A stretch of DNA of 64,000 nt, taken from Hemileia vastatrix. Its lineage: Eukaryota; Basidiomycota; Pucciniomycetes; Pucciniales; Zaghouaniaceae. Shown here piece after piece: positions 38,161 to 48,944 of the stretch. Both the position numbers and the translations under genes were made by a program. Location of the stretch: the NCBI GenBank assembly GCA_030280995.1, contig JASXTE010000008.1, positions 17,006,212 to 17,070,211 of the forward strand, written 5' to 3'. Position 1 is the first letter of the stretch. Each line of letters starts with the position of its first letter. A model generated the notes under the pieces. That model saw only the letters and a program-made list of their open reading frames with translations. It searched no databases and was not told where the DNA came from.

Positions 38161-38179
38161 AGAAATGTTTCTTTCACAA

Positions 38180-40600
38180 TCATCACTATACTCCTCCTTT
38201 TCATCTTCATGATTACTTGGGTCAGAATCTTGTGAGTTTTCAATAACATTTATTCTTTTTTTACAAGTATGAACTTTAGCCCAAGGTTCATTACATTTGT
38301 AGCAAGTGTTAATTTTGTTTCTTTTAGGGACAAGGGGAGATGAAGGTTTTTCTTCTCCACTGGTAACTTATTTTCTGTAGGTTTTACTTCCTCAACATTT
38401 TGCTTGTAATTATTATACCTGGTTTCATATTTTTGGTTCAATAATATTTTATTTCATATATTAATAAACCCAGAAGTATCTCTTATGGTTTCAGTTCTAG
38501 CTACAATAATCTCTCTGACTGATATAGGCAATTTACATATTATAATTTTCTTTCCACTCATCATAATCCATTTTTGGATCCATGGCTTTCATTATTTTTA
38601 TTAAATTCATTAAAAATACCATTGTTTTATCCCCAGCATATGGATTATATCTGGCTTTCTCATACAATCTTTGTTGAGTGATTCTAAATTTTGGGCCACC
38701 AAATTGCCTTTCAATTAGTGCCTTCCATTCATTCCAGGAGTAGTTAATTACCTCACTTAATACAGATCCAAACCGTAATAAGGCCACATTTTTAAATAAA
38801 GATTTCAATTTTGATGTAATTTCTTCATCAGGTAATTTGTATGAAAATTTTAAGTTATCAATTCTCTGAATGAATTGTTGCCAATCAGACTTTGAATTCC
38901 CATCAAAAGAAGGGTACTTATCTAACTTAGGCTAGTTCTTTTGGTTAGTTTTTGCTTTGCTAACCTGAGTAATATTGAGTAATTTACTTAATTTGGAAAG
39001 ATGATCATTTATTTCATCTTTTACTGATTTTATATTCTCAGATTCCATGACACTATTTTCATGTTCAATCATTGGTTTATCATCTGAATGTTTCATATAT
39101 ACTGGTATTCTTTCCACATAGGATGTCTTCTCCTTTAATTTATCAGTATTTTTCAAAATGTTAGCTACATCAATTTCCACTCTTTGTAACCTATCCTTTA
39201 TTACAGGCACATGGGTTAAAGTATCATTCACATTTGAAAAAGACAATTTTACACATCTCTCTATGGTAGCCATAATATTCTGAGAATGCTCTAATTTACC
39301 TTGTAAATTCTTAATCTCAGAGGTTTATATTTTATTTTCATTTATTAATTAATAATTTTAACTTTAAATGATTTTTAATCTATTGGCTGTAGTACTCAAT
39401 GATTGTTTAAGATTTAATAATACAATTTTCTGCATTATTGTTTGACTCTTTAGAGAATTCCTCCAGTTTTTCAATCCTTAATAACAATTTACTAATGATT
39501 TTTGATTCCATTGGATTTTCTTTCAAAAAATATTCAATTTTTTCTGTGTCCAGCTCAGAAGACTCATCATCAGGCTCAAGATTTACTTCATTTGGTTCTA
39601 TTTTAATATGACTAGTATTATCCTGGTGATCAATAAAACTATGTACATTGTCATCATGTAAAGACAAATTTAAAATGTTATTTTCAAATGATTAATTTTT
39701 TAAATCTTTATCAATTATATCCAATAACTCTTCATCAATCTCATTACCTATGAGTATTTCATTGGTAGTGTCATATAATTGATCATGAGAAGATGGATGA
39801 CTTACCAAGGTCTCACCACACAATATGGGGGACAGACTTGCTAGAGAGTCTGCAACCTTGGACCCAAACTCACCACAGATTGAACACACATTGAGCTATT
39901 GATAAAGGTACCATACAGTCAGGGATGAACACCACTCAGCAGAACATTTTTAGGTGGGTGTTCAAGTAGAGTTCAGTATGGGTTCAGTATGAGTTCAGTC
40001 TGAGTTCCATCTGAGTTCCATCTGAGTTTAGGTTGAGGACTTGCTAGCAAGTCCACCCCCTATATTGTGTAGTGTTTTATTCCATTTCCCTGCCTCTCTT
40101 TGCTTTCCCCTGTAAGTTTGACTGCTGGATCCCTGCTGTGGAGGGTTGTTGTAATTTTGGGTATACCAGTCTCAATTCCATTTTCTGACTGTGATCTTTT
40201 GATCCTCTTCTTTTGCTGGAGGTGCTGCTGTTTCCACTGTGAAATTTTTTTGATATAACAGTTGTTGGTTGAGCCTTTAGTCCCAATAGAGCTTGGTTGA
40301 CTTCTGGCTCTTTTCTCCAGATTGTTCATCTGGTCTACTATATTGTTGACTCTTATTGTTAGAGTGCTTAGAATATTGGATAGGGAGTGAATTTGTTCTT
40401 TCAAATTATTTTGTGTTTTCTTTATTGATACTTTTTTTAAAAGTCTTTCCCTTTCCTCCAAAGACATCTGTGGAGTGTTTCTGTTGGTGGGAGAATCTTG
40501 GCCCTGCATTTGAACATCCTGTAACAGGTGATTCAGCTCTAGGTCTTAAGTTATAAGGTCTTGCCTTATTACTCACAATTTCATTTCTGTTGTCACACAT
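38180..40600 (-). pseudogene. Ty3/Gypsy gag (copy 2), broken and split by a MITE
   Basis: Starts MCDNRNEIVSNKARPYNLRP (ATG 40600). After a frameshift comes a helical region (LEERERLLKKV; LKEQIHSLSNILSTL). The MITE at 39814-40074 interrupts the frame. Further pieces are 39667-39407, 39273-38932 (DTLTHVPVIKDRLQRVEIDV) and the capsid-like 38808-38533 (WNEWKALIERQFGGPKFRIT, TMVFLMNLIKIMKAMDP). The zinc knuckle near 38310-38265 reads CYKCNEPWAKVHTC, the CxxCxxxWxxxHxC form known from Gypsy gags. Gag forms the particle shell and binds the element RNA. Confidence 0.8.
39814..40074. mobile_element. 261-bp CACTA-like MITE inside Gypsy copy 2 gag
   Basis: Left end CACCACACAATATGGGGG with GACTTGCTAGAGAGTC; right end GACTTGCTAGCAAGTC with CCCCCTATATTGTGTAGTG. 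Internally, an about 11-bp repeat array (GAGTTCAGTAT, GAGTTCCATCT) lies next to the right end. The paralogous Gypsy copy 1 keeps the empty site (ACCATGGTTTTATTCC near 23411-23426). Here the host reads ACCAAGGTCT, MITE, TTTTATTCC, so the insertion duplicated TTT and the left copy has since changed to TCT. Confidence 0.85.
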
Positions 40601-41209
40601 TTTTACGTGGAATTTAAATCAAAAAATTGAAATATGAGATGTTAAAACTGAAAAAAAGGAGTTTTATCAGTGTGATTTAACACTACTTTAAGTCAATCAA
40701 TTGCTTACTAGTAGGCTTAAGTGAATTAATAAGTTCCAAAAAGTCAATTATGCTTTTATCTGTTCACTTGATTTAACAGGTCTACAATATGTAGCTGTGT
40801 TTTTATATTTAAAAAAGTAAATTTTTCAGTAATATTTTTTCTAAATATTAATTGAGTTTTACAAAAAAAAAATGGGATTAAAATTCCTACTCAAAAGAAG
40901 CAATTAATCAGTATTTATTATCTGGTTTATTACCTGCAAAGATCACAAAATTGATTAGTCTATCGACAGACTCCCACAAAGAACAATTTTTTTGTTAAAT
41001 TGTTGGTAAAATTGTTGATTAAATATCACAATTTTATTATATAACAGGGCTTCTTTTTTTGAAATCACTATATAAGTGGCCCCAACCTGTTTTAATTATC
41101 CAAATATTTCCATAGGGATTTTATTTACTTGTAGCTTCTTTGTGAATATTTAACTTACTGAAAGATAAACAACAGAATTCTTGAGGAGAGGTCCCCAATC
41201 TTCAGGCTG

Positions 41210-42690
41210 AGATCAAGTACAGAGATGTAAAATAGCTTGAATAGTCAGTTTTCTAGAAGATTTGAATGGTCCTATATGAATACTGTAGTAAAAATCCAAT
41301 AATTATGAAAATATAATTCAATATAAGGGTCTCAGAAATTTAAACCTCACTACTTATATATGGCTTACAATCTTATAGTTGGTATAAAAATAGATGTAAT
41401 AATTCAGATAATATTCAAAGACTTTATAAGTACTATTGATATGTATTGTAATTCTATTGGCTATATATTTTATTGCAATGATAAAGAATGTAGAAAACAA
41501 GACCAAAAACCCCCTCCTTTTATACCCAATAATTCCACCAATGAACCCCTTGATTTACCAGCTATATATACAGCTACTGATGCCTCATTCCAGCTAGTAA
41601 GCCTGTCCAACAACATTAAGAGTGACCAGTAACATAATTAGAATGATATCACCCACCAAAATCCTGTAGTAAGAGGGATAATCAGTCAAAAATAAAGAAT
41701 AAGCAAAAAAGAGAGTGTATGCATGTAATACCTTAAAATAGAAGACTAAATAGGGAAATAAAAATACTAAACTTACACAATATTAAGGGGGATTAAAATT
41801 AGAAATGATGGGGCTAACTTTGACAATAAACTACATGAAATCCCCATTCAAAAATAACCAATATTGACTGAGAAACCACTTAAAAACCCAAAAAAGGGCA
41901 TGAGATGTGGAGTAATTACATGCAGTCTTTGGAAGGCGTTTGCACAGGTAAATCCTTGACTAATTTTTCTGAACTTAAGTGTTCTAGTGAATCAAAGGCC
42001 TCAAGCTTGAGGTTATTATTGAAATTAGTGCATATAATAAGGTCAATGCACCTATAATTAAATTAGGACACTAAATAAGATCCTGTCACCTATTTTATCA
42101 TGTTTCCCCAAAGTGGGTGTAGAATGTGGGGTAATTTTGTGTGAAAAAGCTAAATTTTCTAAAAATGAAGCTATTCACACAGTAAAAATGCAGGCAGTAT
42201 GTGGGCAGTACACAGAAGCCATTTCTGGCGTAAAAAACACAAAATTTGAAAAGTGTTATTTTTATGCATTTGATTAGCCAAATCAATATCCCAATTGAGA
42301 CAAATTTATCTTTCAAAGCGCATTTTTAATATTATTAAATATATGGCACATATAGTCAACTTCTAAGTGATTTAAAGCACATATCTTGTTTTTCACATAA
42401 AACAATGAAAAAAACAGCTTTAAGTCTACTTAAAAATTATGTAGCCTTATATTTAAGGTTCTTAAGATTACCCAAACATATTTAAACTTAGTATTAAGTA
42501 CATAAGGCTTTTAAAAGGTGGATATATGCATGTATATAAGGTGTTATAATGGCATATATTGTATTTTATCATAATTTTTACTTATGTATACAATATTTGT
42601 ACTTCTATTTATTCTTCCCATGTATAGTCCATTTGTTTAAAATAATTTAAAAGTAATTTTTACTCAGTCCTGTTGATATCCAGGCTGAAA
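41210..42690 (-). repeat. 5' LTR of Gypsy copy 2
   Basis: Partner of the LTR at 31759; the outer end reads GATATCCAGGCTGAAA and the inner end CTTCAGGCTGAG, where TGTCAGG has changed. Differences from its partner are scattered substitutions and small indels. The adjacent sense-strand sequence ATTGGGGACCTCTCC corresponds to the primer-binding site region of copy 1. Confidence 0.85.
41517..41524 (-). promoter_or_regulatory. TATA box in the 5' LTR of Gypsy copy 2
   Basis: TATAAAAG followed by GAGGGGGTTTTTGG on the - strand. The position is conserved in all complete LTRs of the family here. Confidence 0.6.
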
Positions 42691-42695
42691 GCTTT

Positions 42696-44940
42696 AGACT
42701 TAAATGTATTTTAGGGGCATAGAAAATGCAAGAAAAGGAAAAAAATCAAAGAAATATTTTGCTCTTTTTAAAATTCTACCATTTTTTTCAGATACTAAGA
42801 CAATATATATATTATATCATGAGTAAATGAAATATATTTCTAGATTGTAGAATATCTTTTTTATTGATTGCATAAATTTTTTTTGGAATATTTTCAATTG
42901 TTGAAGTGATCTAGAGAGCTCAAAAAAACACCACTCAATGAATTCCTTTCATATAAAATACAGATAAATTGTGCCTTAATTTATGAAAATAATTTTTAAT
43001 CAAGTAAAGGAATATTTTTTAAAAATTTAAGCTGAATAGTATAGTGTGCTTTAATTCTGATGTTTGAGATAAAAATACTGTTCATCTGGAGATTCACCTC
43101 AAAAACTTTTTATGGTGTTTCCATGTAAGAAGAGGTGCACAAGATCAAATTTTGGGCTTTTTCAAAATTCAAATACTCTACAAAAGATGTAGAACTGATA
43201 TTATTCATCATTCTATCATTTAATTTATAGAAATACTTCTATATATCATTTTTTGCAAGAAAGATACAATAGATAATTTGAACCATGACAATATAAATTG
43301 TTATCATTATAATAATTAAGCCATTATAATTATAAATTTTTAAAAATACTTTAAAATACATGTAAAAATAAAACAGATTTTTTAATCAAATTTTATTAAT
43401 TAAAATTTTAGAGGATCATACTCTTGGTTTGTGATATAAATAAATTTACAAGATAATTTTACAGCTCCAAAATTGCACATTCTCCTCATATTCGAAATAT
43501 AGGTTAATTGTTTTTCAATTCTTTATTTGGAATAAGATAATAAAACCTATGGGTAAAAATAAATGAGTTAATATATTTGATACTTTCTAGAAAAAAATAC
43601 TATATAAATCCTCTTAAATATTTTAATTATCAAAATTCAATACATGAAAAATTAATTTTTTACTTTAATTAATTTCAACTGAGAGTATTATGGATTTCCA
43701 GTGAAGATTAAAGCAGAAAAATTCGTTCATAAGTTAACTTTGGTTTAAATTTAAATTTTTGAAAAAAAATTTATTTTTATATTTTAAAAATTTCTATTTT
43801 TATGCATTTGAATTTATTTAAACTTAATCATATAGATCTATATAAAAGAATGTGTTACTAAGAAGGACCTGCAATATTTTTATCTAAGAGAAATTTTTTC
43901 CTTCATTAAAGTATATTGAGTATCAATAGTAACTCTGAAAACTATTTATAGATATTATAGGAATATAAACATAGCTGTAGAGATTTTTTTAGTCTATCAT
44001 TTTAAAGTAAAATCATTCTATAATAATTGAAGATAAAATGGCAGCTATTTGAAACAATGTTTTTAAAAAAAATGAATTTTTTTTATTTATTCCCATAAAA
44101 TCACATCATGTAGAAAAAATATTTTTGATAAAAAATTATACTTGATCTTACATTATAATAACTTTTTTTTAATTTTAAGAAAATAAAATAACTTCTCACA
44201 GTTTAACTAAGGTTGAACCACATTAATGCATAGGTGGTCATTGAGAGTTCAATCTAAGTTCTATCAAAGCTAAGATATTTAATTTTAACAAATTGTATGT
44301 ATTTATTGTGATAAAATATTTTTAGAAATTAAGAGATCTCAGAGAGTTGTTTCTTTTACTGATTAAATAATAATAGATACATTCAGATATTTTATACTTT
44401 TTCTTTCCCTCAGTGTTTAGTAATTACATTTATTTATTAAGGTACATATAGTAATCATAAATTAGGAAATTAAGAAAAAATATTAATTTTATCAATATAT
44501 CTTGTGGTAAATCTTTATTTGAAGCCCATGATTCATATAGAAGATTTTTTCACCTCACCAGAAGCACTCACATGTACATTCCAAAATATGTAAGCCCACC
44601 TGATGAGGCCTATGAGAATGGTTTAAAATTTAATCAAATGTTTTATGTTAAAATTATTTTCTAAAATACATATTTTTTTAATCATATATATAATTATCAA
44701 CCACATTACACAAAAAATTTTGAAAGAGAAATTATACTAATATTATATGGGTATTTTTTATATCATAGTAACTTTCATTATTTATATTTCAATGTATATA
44801 AATAATGATTAATACATCTGTATGTTGAGTTAGTGAACAGGTATACAAATCCATACACCATAATTCAAAAATAATTTACATGATGAAGTAACTATACAGC
44901 TATAGTATCCTCTTTAAAATGCTGATATATATCCAAAACT
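42696..44940. other. AT-rich interior of CACTA-like element B
   Basis: No ORF. 44206-44275 and 44325-44380 align in reverse complement with 13037-13085 and 12925-12960 of element A (AACTTAGATTGAACTCTCAA; CAGTAAAAGAAACAAC), showing shared non-coding interior sequence. Confidence 0.5.
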
Positions 44941-45000
44941 ACTTTGGGTTTAATTGTTTCACCTTATATATTTCATGTTTCAGCTAATATTTTAAGGAAG

Positions 45001-45034
45001 TGGACTCTGTTCTTTTCCCAAAGAACAGAGTCCA
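45001..45034. repeat. Perfect 15-bp hairpin at the edge of fold-back B
   Basis: TGGACTCTGTTCTTT, loop TCCC, AAAGAACAGAGTCCA. The matching place in element A (about 12310-12358) has an eroded version (TGGACTCTGATGTATG, AGAGTACACTC on the - strand). Confidence 0.85.
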
Positions 45035-45600
45035 TCCTCCTATTCTCACACTCAGATTGCACCAATCCCCATCCCTTTCAATTCTATCAACACATGCTTG
45101 TCTTCCCTCCCCACCCCTTTTGCTACCCTTCCAACCTCAATGTATGCCATCCTCTTTCAATACCCATTTCATCCCTCCCAACCCCTCCCCAACACTTTTC
45201 TTCTTTAAAAATGCCTTGGAAACCCTTTATCTTCCCTTCCAACTCTTTCAAAATCTTTTTGCTACCTTATATACCCTTTTTCACCCCTCTTGCTAGCCTC
45301 CTCAGCCCTTGTAGCCCCATTTCTCCCCTTTACCTTGCCTCCAAAATTTTTGAACCCTATTTTCCTTCCTTTAAAATCAGTCCCTATTTCTGTATATAAA
45401 GATAGAGTGTTAGGGAGGAATGGGGATGTAAGAAAACTGGAAGGAGAGGAGTTAAGAGGGGTGGAGAGTGAGAGGCAAATGTTGATAAGGGTTGAAAAGG
45501 ATGAAGAAGGGAGAAAGATGAGAGGCCAGGTAAAGGAATATTTCAAAGGGAGAAGACTGGGGTATTTTTGAGAGGGAGTAAAAAAAGACAATGAGAGAAT
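45035..45600. repeat. Pyrimidine-rich to purine-rich fold-back in element B
   Basis: C/T-rich from 45035 to about 45385 (CCCCACCCC, CCCCTTTACC), then G/A-rich from about 45405 to 45575 (GGAAGGAGAGGAG, GGGAGAAAGATG). The axis is near 45395. It is the reverse-orientation counterpart of 11600-12360. The open frames across it on both strands reflect base composition, not genes. Confidence 0.6.
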
Positions 45601-45640
45601 ATAGTAATACAAAATAAATATACAAAAAATATAAAATATA

Positions 45641-46510
45641 TAAAATATGTTACAAAGAGTGAGCACAGAAATTCTTTGAATCCTAAAAATCCACAAGCCA
45701 TAGACTGTTATTTTCTTCTTCTCAAACTCAAAGAAGTTTTATGAAACAACATTTGCTATCTCAGGCCACAAATAATGGGTACTGGCCATTTTGAAGCTTG
45801 AAAATTTCATGCTCTGTGCTGCAACATGCCTTAGTCTGTGTTTCAGGACAGTGTGTAAAAAAATTTTCTATTTAGTGTTATATATTTTAATTCATCATAG
45901 TCCAAATTTCTATTTTTCTTTAACCTAAACATATGATAGATCAGCAATATCTATGGACTCTGGAATCTCTCTGATTCTGCATCCACTTTCTCTAATTTTT
46001 GCTTTATATTCTATACTTCTGTATATTTCCATTTCTCTCTTTATTTTTCTTATCTATAAGTACTAGCTCTTGGCTGATTCATCTATCCACTTTCCTAGTC
46101 CACATTAATTTATAATTACCTGTAATATTATCTTGGCAGGTAATATTGGACATATTATCTGCTACTGCAACAAATCCACTTTCTTCAATTGCATACTTTA
46201 TATTCTCTATTTTTATTAGCATCCATTTCTATCTTTATTTTCCTTTTTCATAAGTCCTTGTCCACTTCCCTATTCCACTTTAAGTTCCTATTGCCTGTTG
46301 CCTCATCTTAACAGTAACAGCACTATAATACTAATCAATAATTAAATAATTAAATAATCATAAGAAGAATAATACCCATACCACAATTAACTTAGCTAAC
46401 TTATCACTTAAAAGCTTTTTATAAGCTACTTAACAAATTCCTGACTCTTCTTTCATACCACACTTTATGTTAACACCAAGCAATCCAACTTTCATAGCAT
46501 CAAATGTGAG
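45641..46510. other. Stretch without recognised features
   Basis: AT-rich, with loose repeats of TCTATTTTT and CCACTTTC around 45960-46260 (for example CATCCACTTTCTCTAATTTT and ATCCACTTTC). The missing end of element B was expected just beyond but was not seen. Confidence 0.35.
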
Positions 46511-46580
46511 TTATTCTTGATTCACAAATGGATTGAACTATTGGAAGCTGCTAGCAGGTGCCAGGTGTTTTTTGTGGTAA
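46511..46580 (+). repeat. Short dispersed repeat, copy without insertion
   Basis: TTATTCTTGATTCACAAATG, GATTGA and then GCTAGCAGGTGCCAGGTGTT are shared with 58154-58415, where the two blocks are separated by a 193-bp MITE. It is an approximate empty site for that MITE. Confidence 0.6.
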
Positions 46581-46998
46581 GGAAATTCTTAAGATTACCC
46601 AAAGTCTGGCTGAAAGTTTTGTGAATCACAAACATATAAGATATTTCCATTCCATATTTTTGAGAATGGCAGAGCAATTAAGAAGTTAATTAAGAATGTT
46701 GTAACTTTTTTTAGGTTCAGGAGACAGGAAGTTTCTGTTCTTTTAACTTGGTGACAGTTACTATGGGTACTGAGTAAGGTACCAGGGATTTGATAAGTGA
46801 GAATGGGAACATTTGGATTTTACATTGATGACTTGAAGAAAGTTTTTTTCAGTTATGTTTAAGAAAAGGTATAAATACTGGATAAGGGAAGGAGAAATAT
46901 ATGAATCCAGAAGAGATTACAAGTCAAACAAGATATAATATCAGTAGATCAACAAACTTTCAGAGAATTAGAAAATATTATCAGACTTACCAGTAGAA

Positions 46999-47195
46999 AT
47001 TTTGAGGGACTTGCTAGCAAGTCCCTCACTTATCATTTGTTAGAACACTGATTGATACCCTCATTTAACTCGGTTTGAGGTTTTTTTATCACAAAGACAC
47101 ACAAAGACAAAAATGATCTTCCAACCATGTCCAGGCTAGGTTCAAAAAAGCTTAACCAAGGAGACTTTCTAGCAAGTCTTTCCCATTTTTTCTCC
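46999..47195. repeat. Two GACTTGCTAGCAAGTC hairpins about 155 bp apart
   Basis: GAGGGACTTGCTAGCAAGTCCCTC at about 47006-47029 is a perfect 24-bp palindrome, and AGACTTTCTAGCAAGTCT lies at about 47162-47179. These are the terminal hairpins of the CACTA-like family, but the outer CACTATGCAATAT blocks are absent, so this is a diverged or end-eroded member. Confidence 0.5.
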
Positions 47196-47308
47196 TGGTG
47201 ACTGTTATTGGTCTTAATATTTTATTAACTAGTTTTTTTGAATTTTCATCTTTTAGATAATATTGAGCTTATAGTGGTTATTTTGGCATACTTTTTGGAA
47301 CAATTATT

Positions 47309-47603
47309 AGGGGGTGTCAAGTGAGAAAATAAGCACTTAATTTAAGTTCTGGTTTTAACCCAGACTAACCATTACCTGCCAACCTCTAGATTTTGAAATA
47401 AATGTGCTATTTTTAAAATAATGAAACCAAACTTTCTAGTGGAGAAGGAGTGATTTGAATACAAAGATCACATAATTTCCATTTTAAAAAACACAAGTGT
47501 TGATGCTTTTGTGGTTAATAAATGTAAAATTATTCAAGTGCTGATTTGATCAAAGCTAATTGTAGAGTTTTTAAGAGCTGGTTTTCTGACTTTGATACCC
47601 ACT
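47309..47603. mobile_element. MITE with Harbinger-like AGGGGGTGTCAA ends (weak)
   Basis: Left end AGGGGGTGTCAAGTGAGAAAA after ATT (47306-47308). The right end read inward is AGTGGGTATCAAAGTCAGAAAA. The ends match each other and the MITE at 61784 (AGGGGGTATCAAAGTTAGAAA) with several changes. The right flank is TTT, not ATT. Probably an old copy of the same TIR family, 295 bp. Confidence 0.5.
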
Positions 47604-48464
47604 TTTCTTGATCTGTCTTTGTACCTTTTTACTGTTAGTGATGAACTTTGGCTTGTGCTATCTTTGTGTCTTCTTGTATATGTCTGTGGAGCTTGGTATT
47701 ATTCTTGAGGTGGTTATTAGGGGGGGTTATTTTTGTAATATTGCCAATCTTTCTCTTTATATCACCAATTAGTTCTAACCTACTTGATTTGATCCTTAGA
47801 TTTTCCTTATCCTACTAGTCTGATCTTTATTTTTTATCTAATCCTCCACAATCTTTTAATCTTTATCAAGAGTTGTTTTTAGCTGCATTTCTCTTTAGCC
47901 AGTAATGAACCAATACACTTATATATTTTACTTTATAATGGACAAAGGTATAAGTTTCTCTGGTACTTCCCTTCCTTTTGCTTCTTCTTACAGTTTAGTA
48001 ATGTAAGAGTTGTTTCCTTACACCATCAATGGTTTAAATTATTTTTTATACAAGAGAGCCAAAAAAAATTGACATATTTGATTTGATCTATCAAGTAAAG
48101 ATATCTAAATCAATCCTACTGTATCATCTATTTTTCAACATTTATTGCCTGCCATTTGACTAATAAAAATAATAATTATTATTATTATTATCAATATTAT
48201 TTTGGAAGAGAGAGGAAGATTGGTTGTAAGAAAATGGATTTAAGGGATTAAAATTTTAAATGGAATGTTGTATGTTCAACATTGTCTTTACCAATCAATC
48301 TGAGAGAAAAAAATATTAAAATTGCTTTCTTAGCTAGGTATTAGAGATTTTATCTAAATCTTAGACATTAATACTATCTTTTGAATTATCTGAGCAGTTG
48401 GACATTACTAGTTATATCAAGGGGGCTACTAATTAACCCTCAGCATCTTAAAATTTGTCTTTTT
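47604..48464. other. Stretch without genes
   Basis: A lone ATTAGGGGGGGTTATTTTTG at about 47714-47733 resembles a single Harbinger-like end without partner. A short ATT microsatellite lies at about 48170-48192. Otherwise nothing seen. Confidence 0.35.
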
Positions 48465-48944
48465 ATTAGGGGGTATCAATGTTGACTGATCCGCAATTCA
48501 ATTAATTGCAGATAAAAATCCTTATACCCCAATTATCTTCCGCAAATATTTTTGCTAATAATTGGGTTATTAGACACTTTACATGTCAATGTTCACCTCT
48601 TATCCAACATTTTTCTACTCAATTTTTCATAACCACATCTTGGACAACTTTCTGTTATAACCACATGTTGCACAACTTTCTGCCATAACCACATCTTAGA
48701 CTACTCTCTGGATATGCCTTCTACCTTGCTGCGCACTCCCATTCTCATCCCATCCTGTTCATTCTATCTGCTCAGAATTTCTCCCCATTTCATCTTTTTG
48801 ATCCTGCTACTTTCCATCTCACTCTCTCATCTGCTTGTTTCTGCTCCTTGTCATCTCACTATCTCATCTGCTTGTTTCTTCTACTTTTCATCTTGCTATC
48901 TAATCTGCTTGTTTCTGCTCCTTTTCATATTTAATTATGTTAAC

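Larger units (their letters stand above)
31759..42690 (-). mobile_element. Ty3/Gypsy chromovirus copy 2 (10.9 kb, two LTRs, decayed)
   Basis: Two LTRs of about 1.49 and 1.48 kb enclose, on the - strand, gag, zinc knuckle, protease, RT, RNase H, integrase and a chromodomain. The flanks GATTT (31754-31758) and GCTTT (42691-42695) are a likely 5-bp duplication with one change. Two later insertions interrupt it: a Copia-like solo LTR at 35408-36330 and a CACTA-like MITE at 39814-40074. Removing both gives about 9.75 kb. Order RT-RNase H-integrase-chromodomain identifies the chromovirus branch of Ty3/Gypsy. Many stops and frameshifts make it inactive, although long integrase frames persist. Confidence 0.9.
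31057..45640. mobile_element. Large CACTA-like element B, reverse orientation, split by Gypsy copy 2
   Basis: The left end CACCACACAATATTTGGG with palindrome AGGACTTTCTAGAAAGTCCT and GGAACTCAGACTGAA repeats is the inverted counterpart of the right end of element A. After removing the Gypsy insertion, landmarks are collinear with A in reverse. The block AACTTAGATTGAACTCTCAATG occurs at 13037 in A and about 44267 in B (reverse complement), and the fold-back edge TGGACTCTG occurs at about 12358 in A and 45001 in B. The spacings agree: about 670 against 725 bp between them, and about 2290 against 2210 bp to the end once insertions are removed. The far end, expected near 46.6 kb, was not found, so the right boundary is only the end of the fold-back. 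Confidence 0.55.

Noticed and set aside
45262..45696. Overlapping long ORFs on both strands (144, 151 and 93 residues)
   Set aside because: They span the pyrimidine/purine fold-back, where biased composition removes stop codons on several frames at once.
47714..47733. ATTAGGGGGGGTTATTTTTG as a transposon end
   Set aside because: It resembles the Harbinger-like TIR but no inverted partner was found nearby, so I do not call an element.
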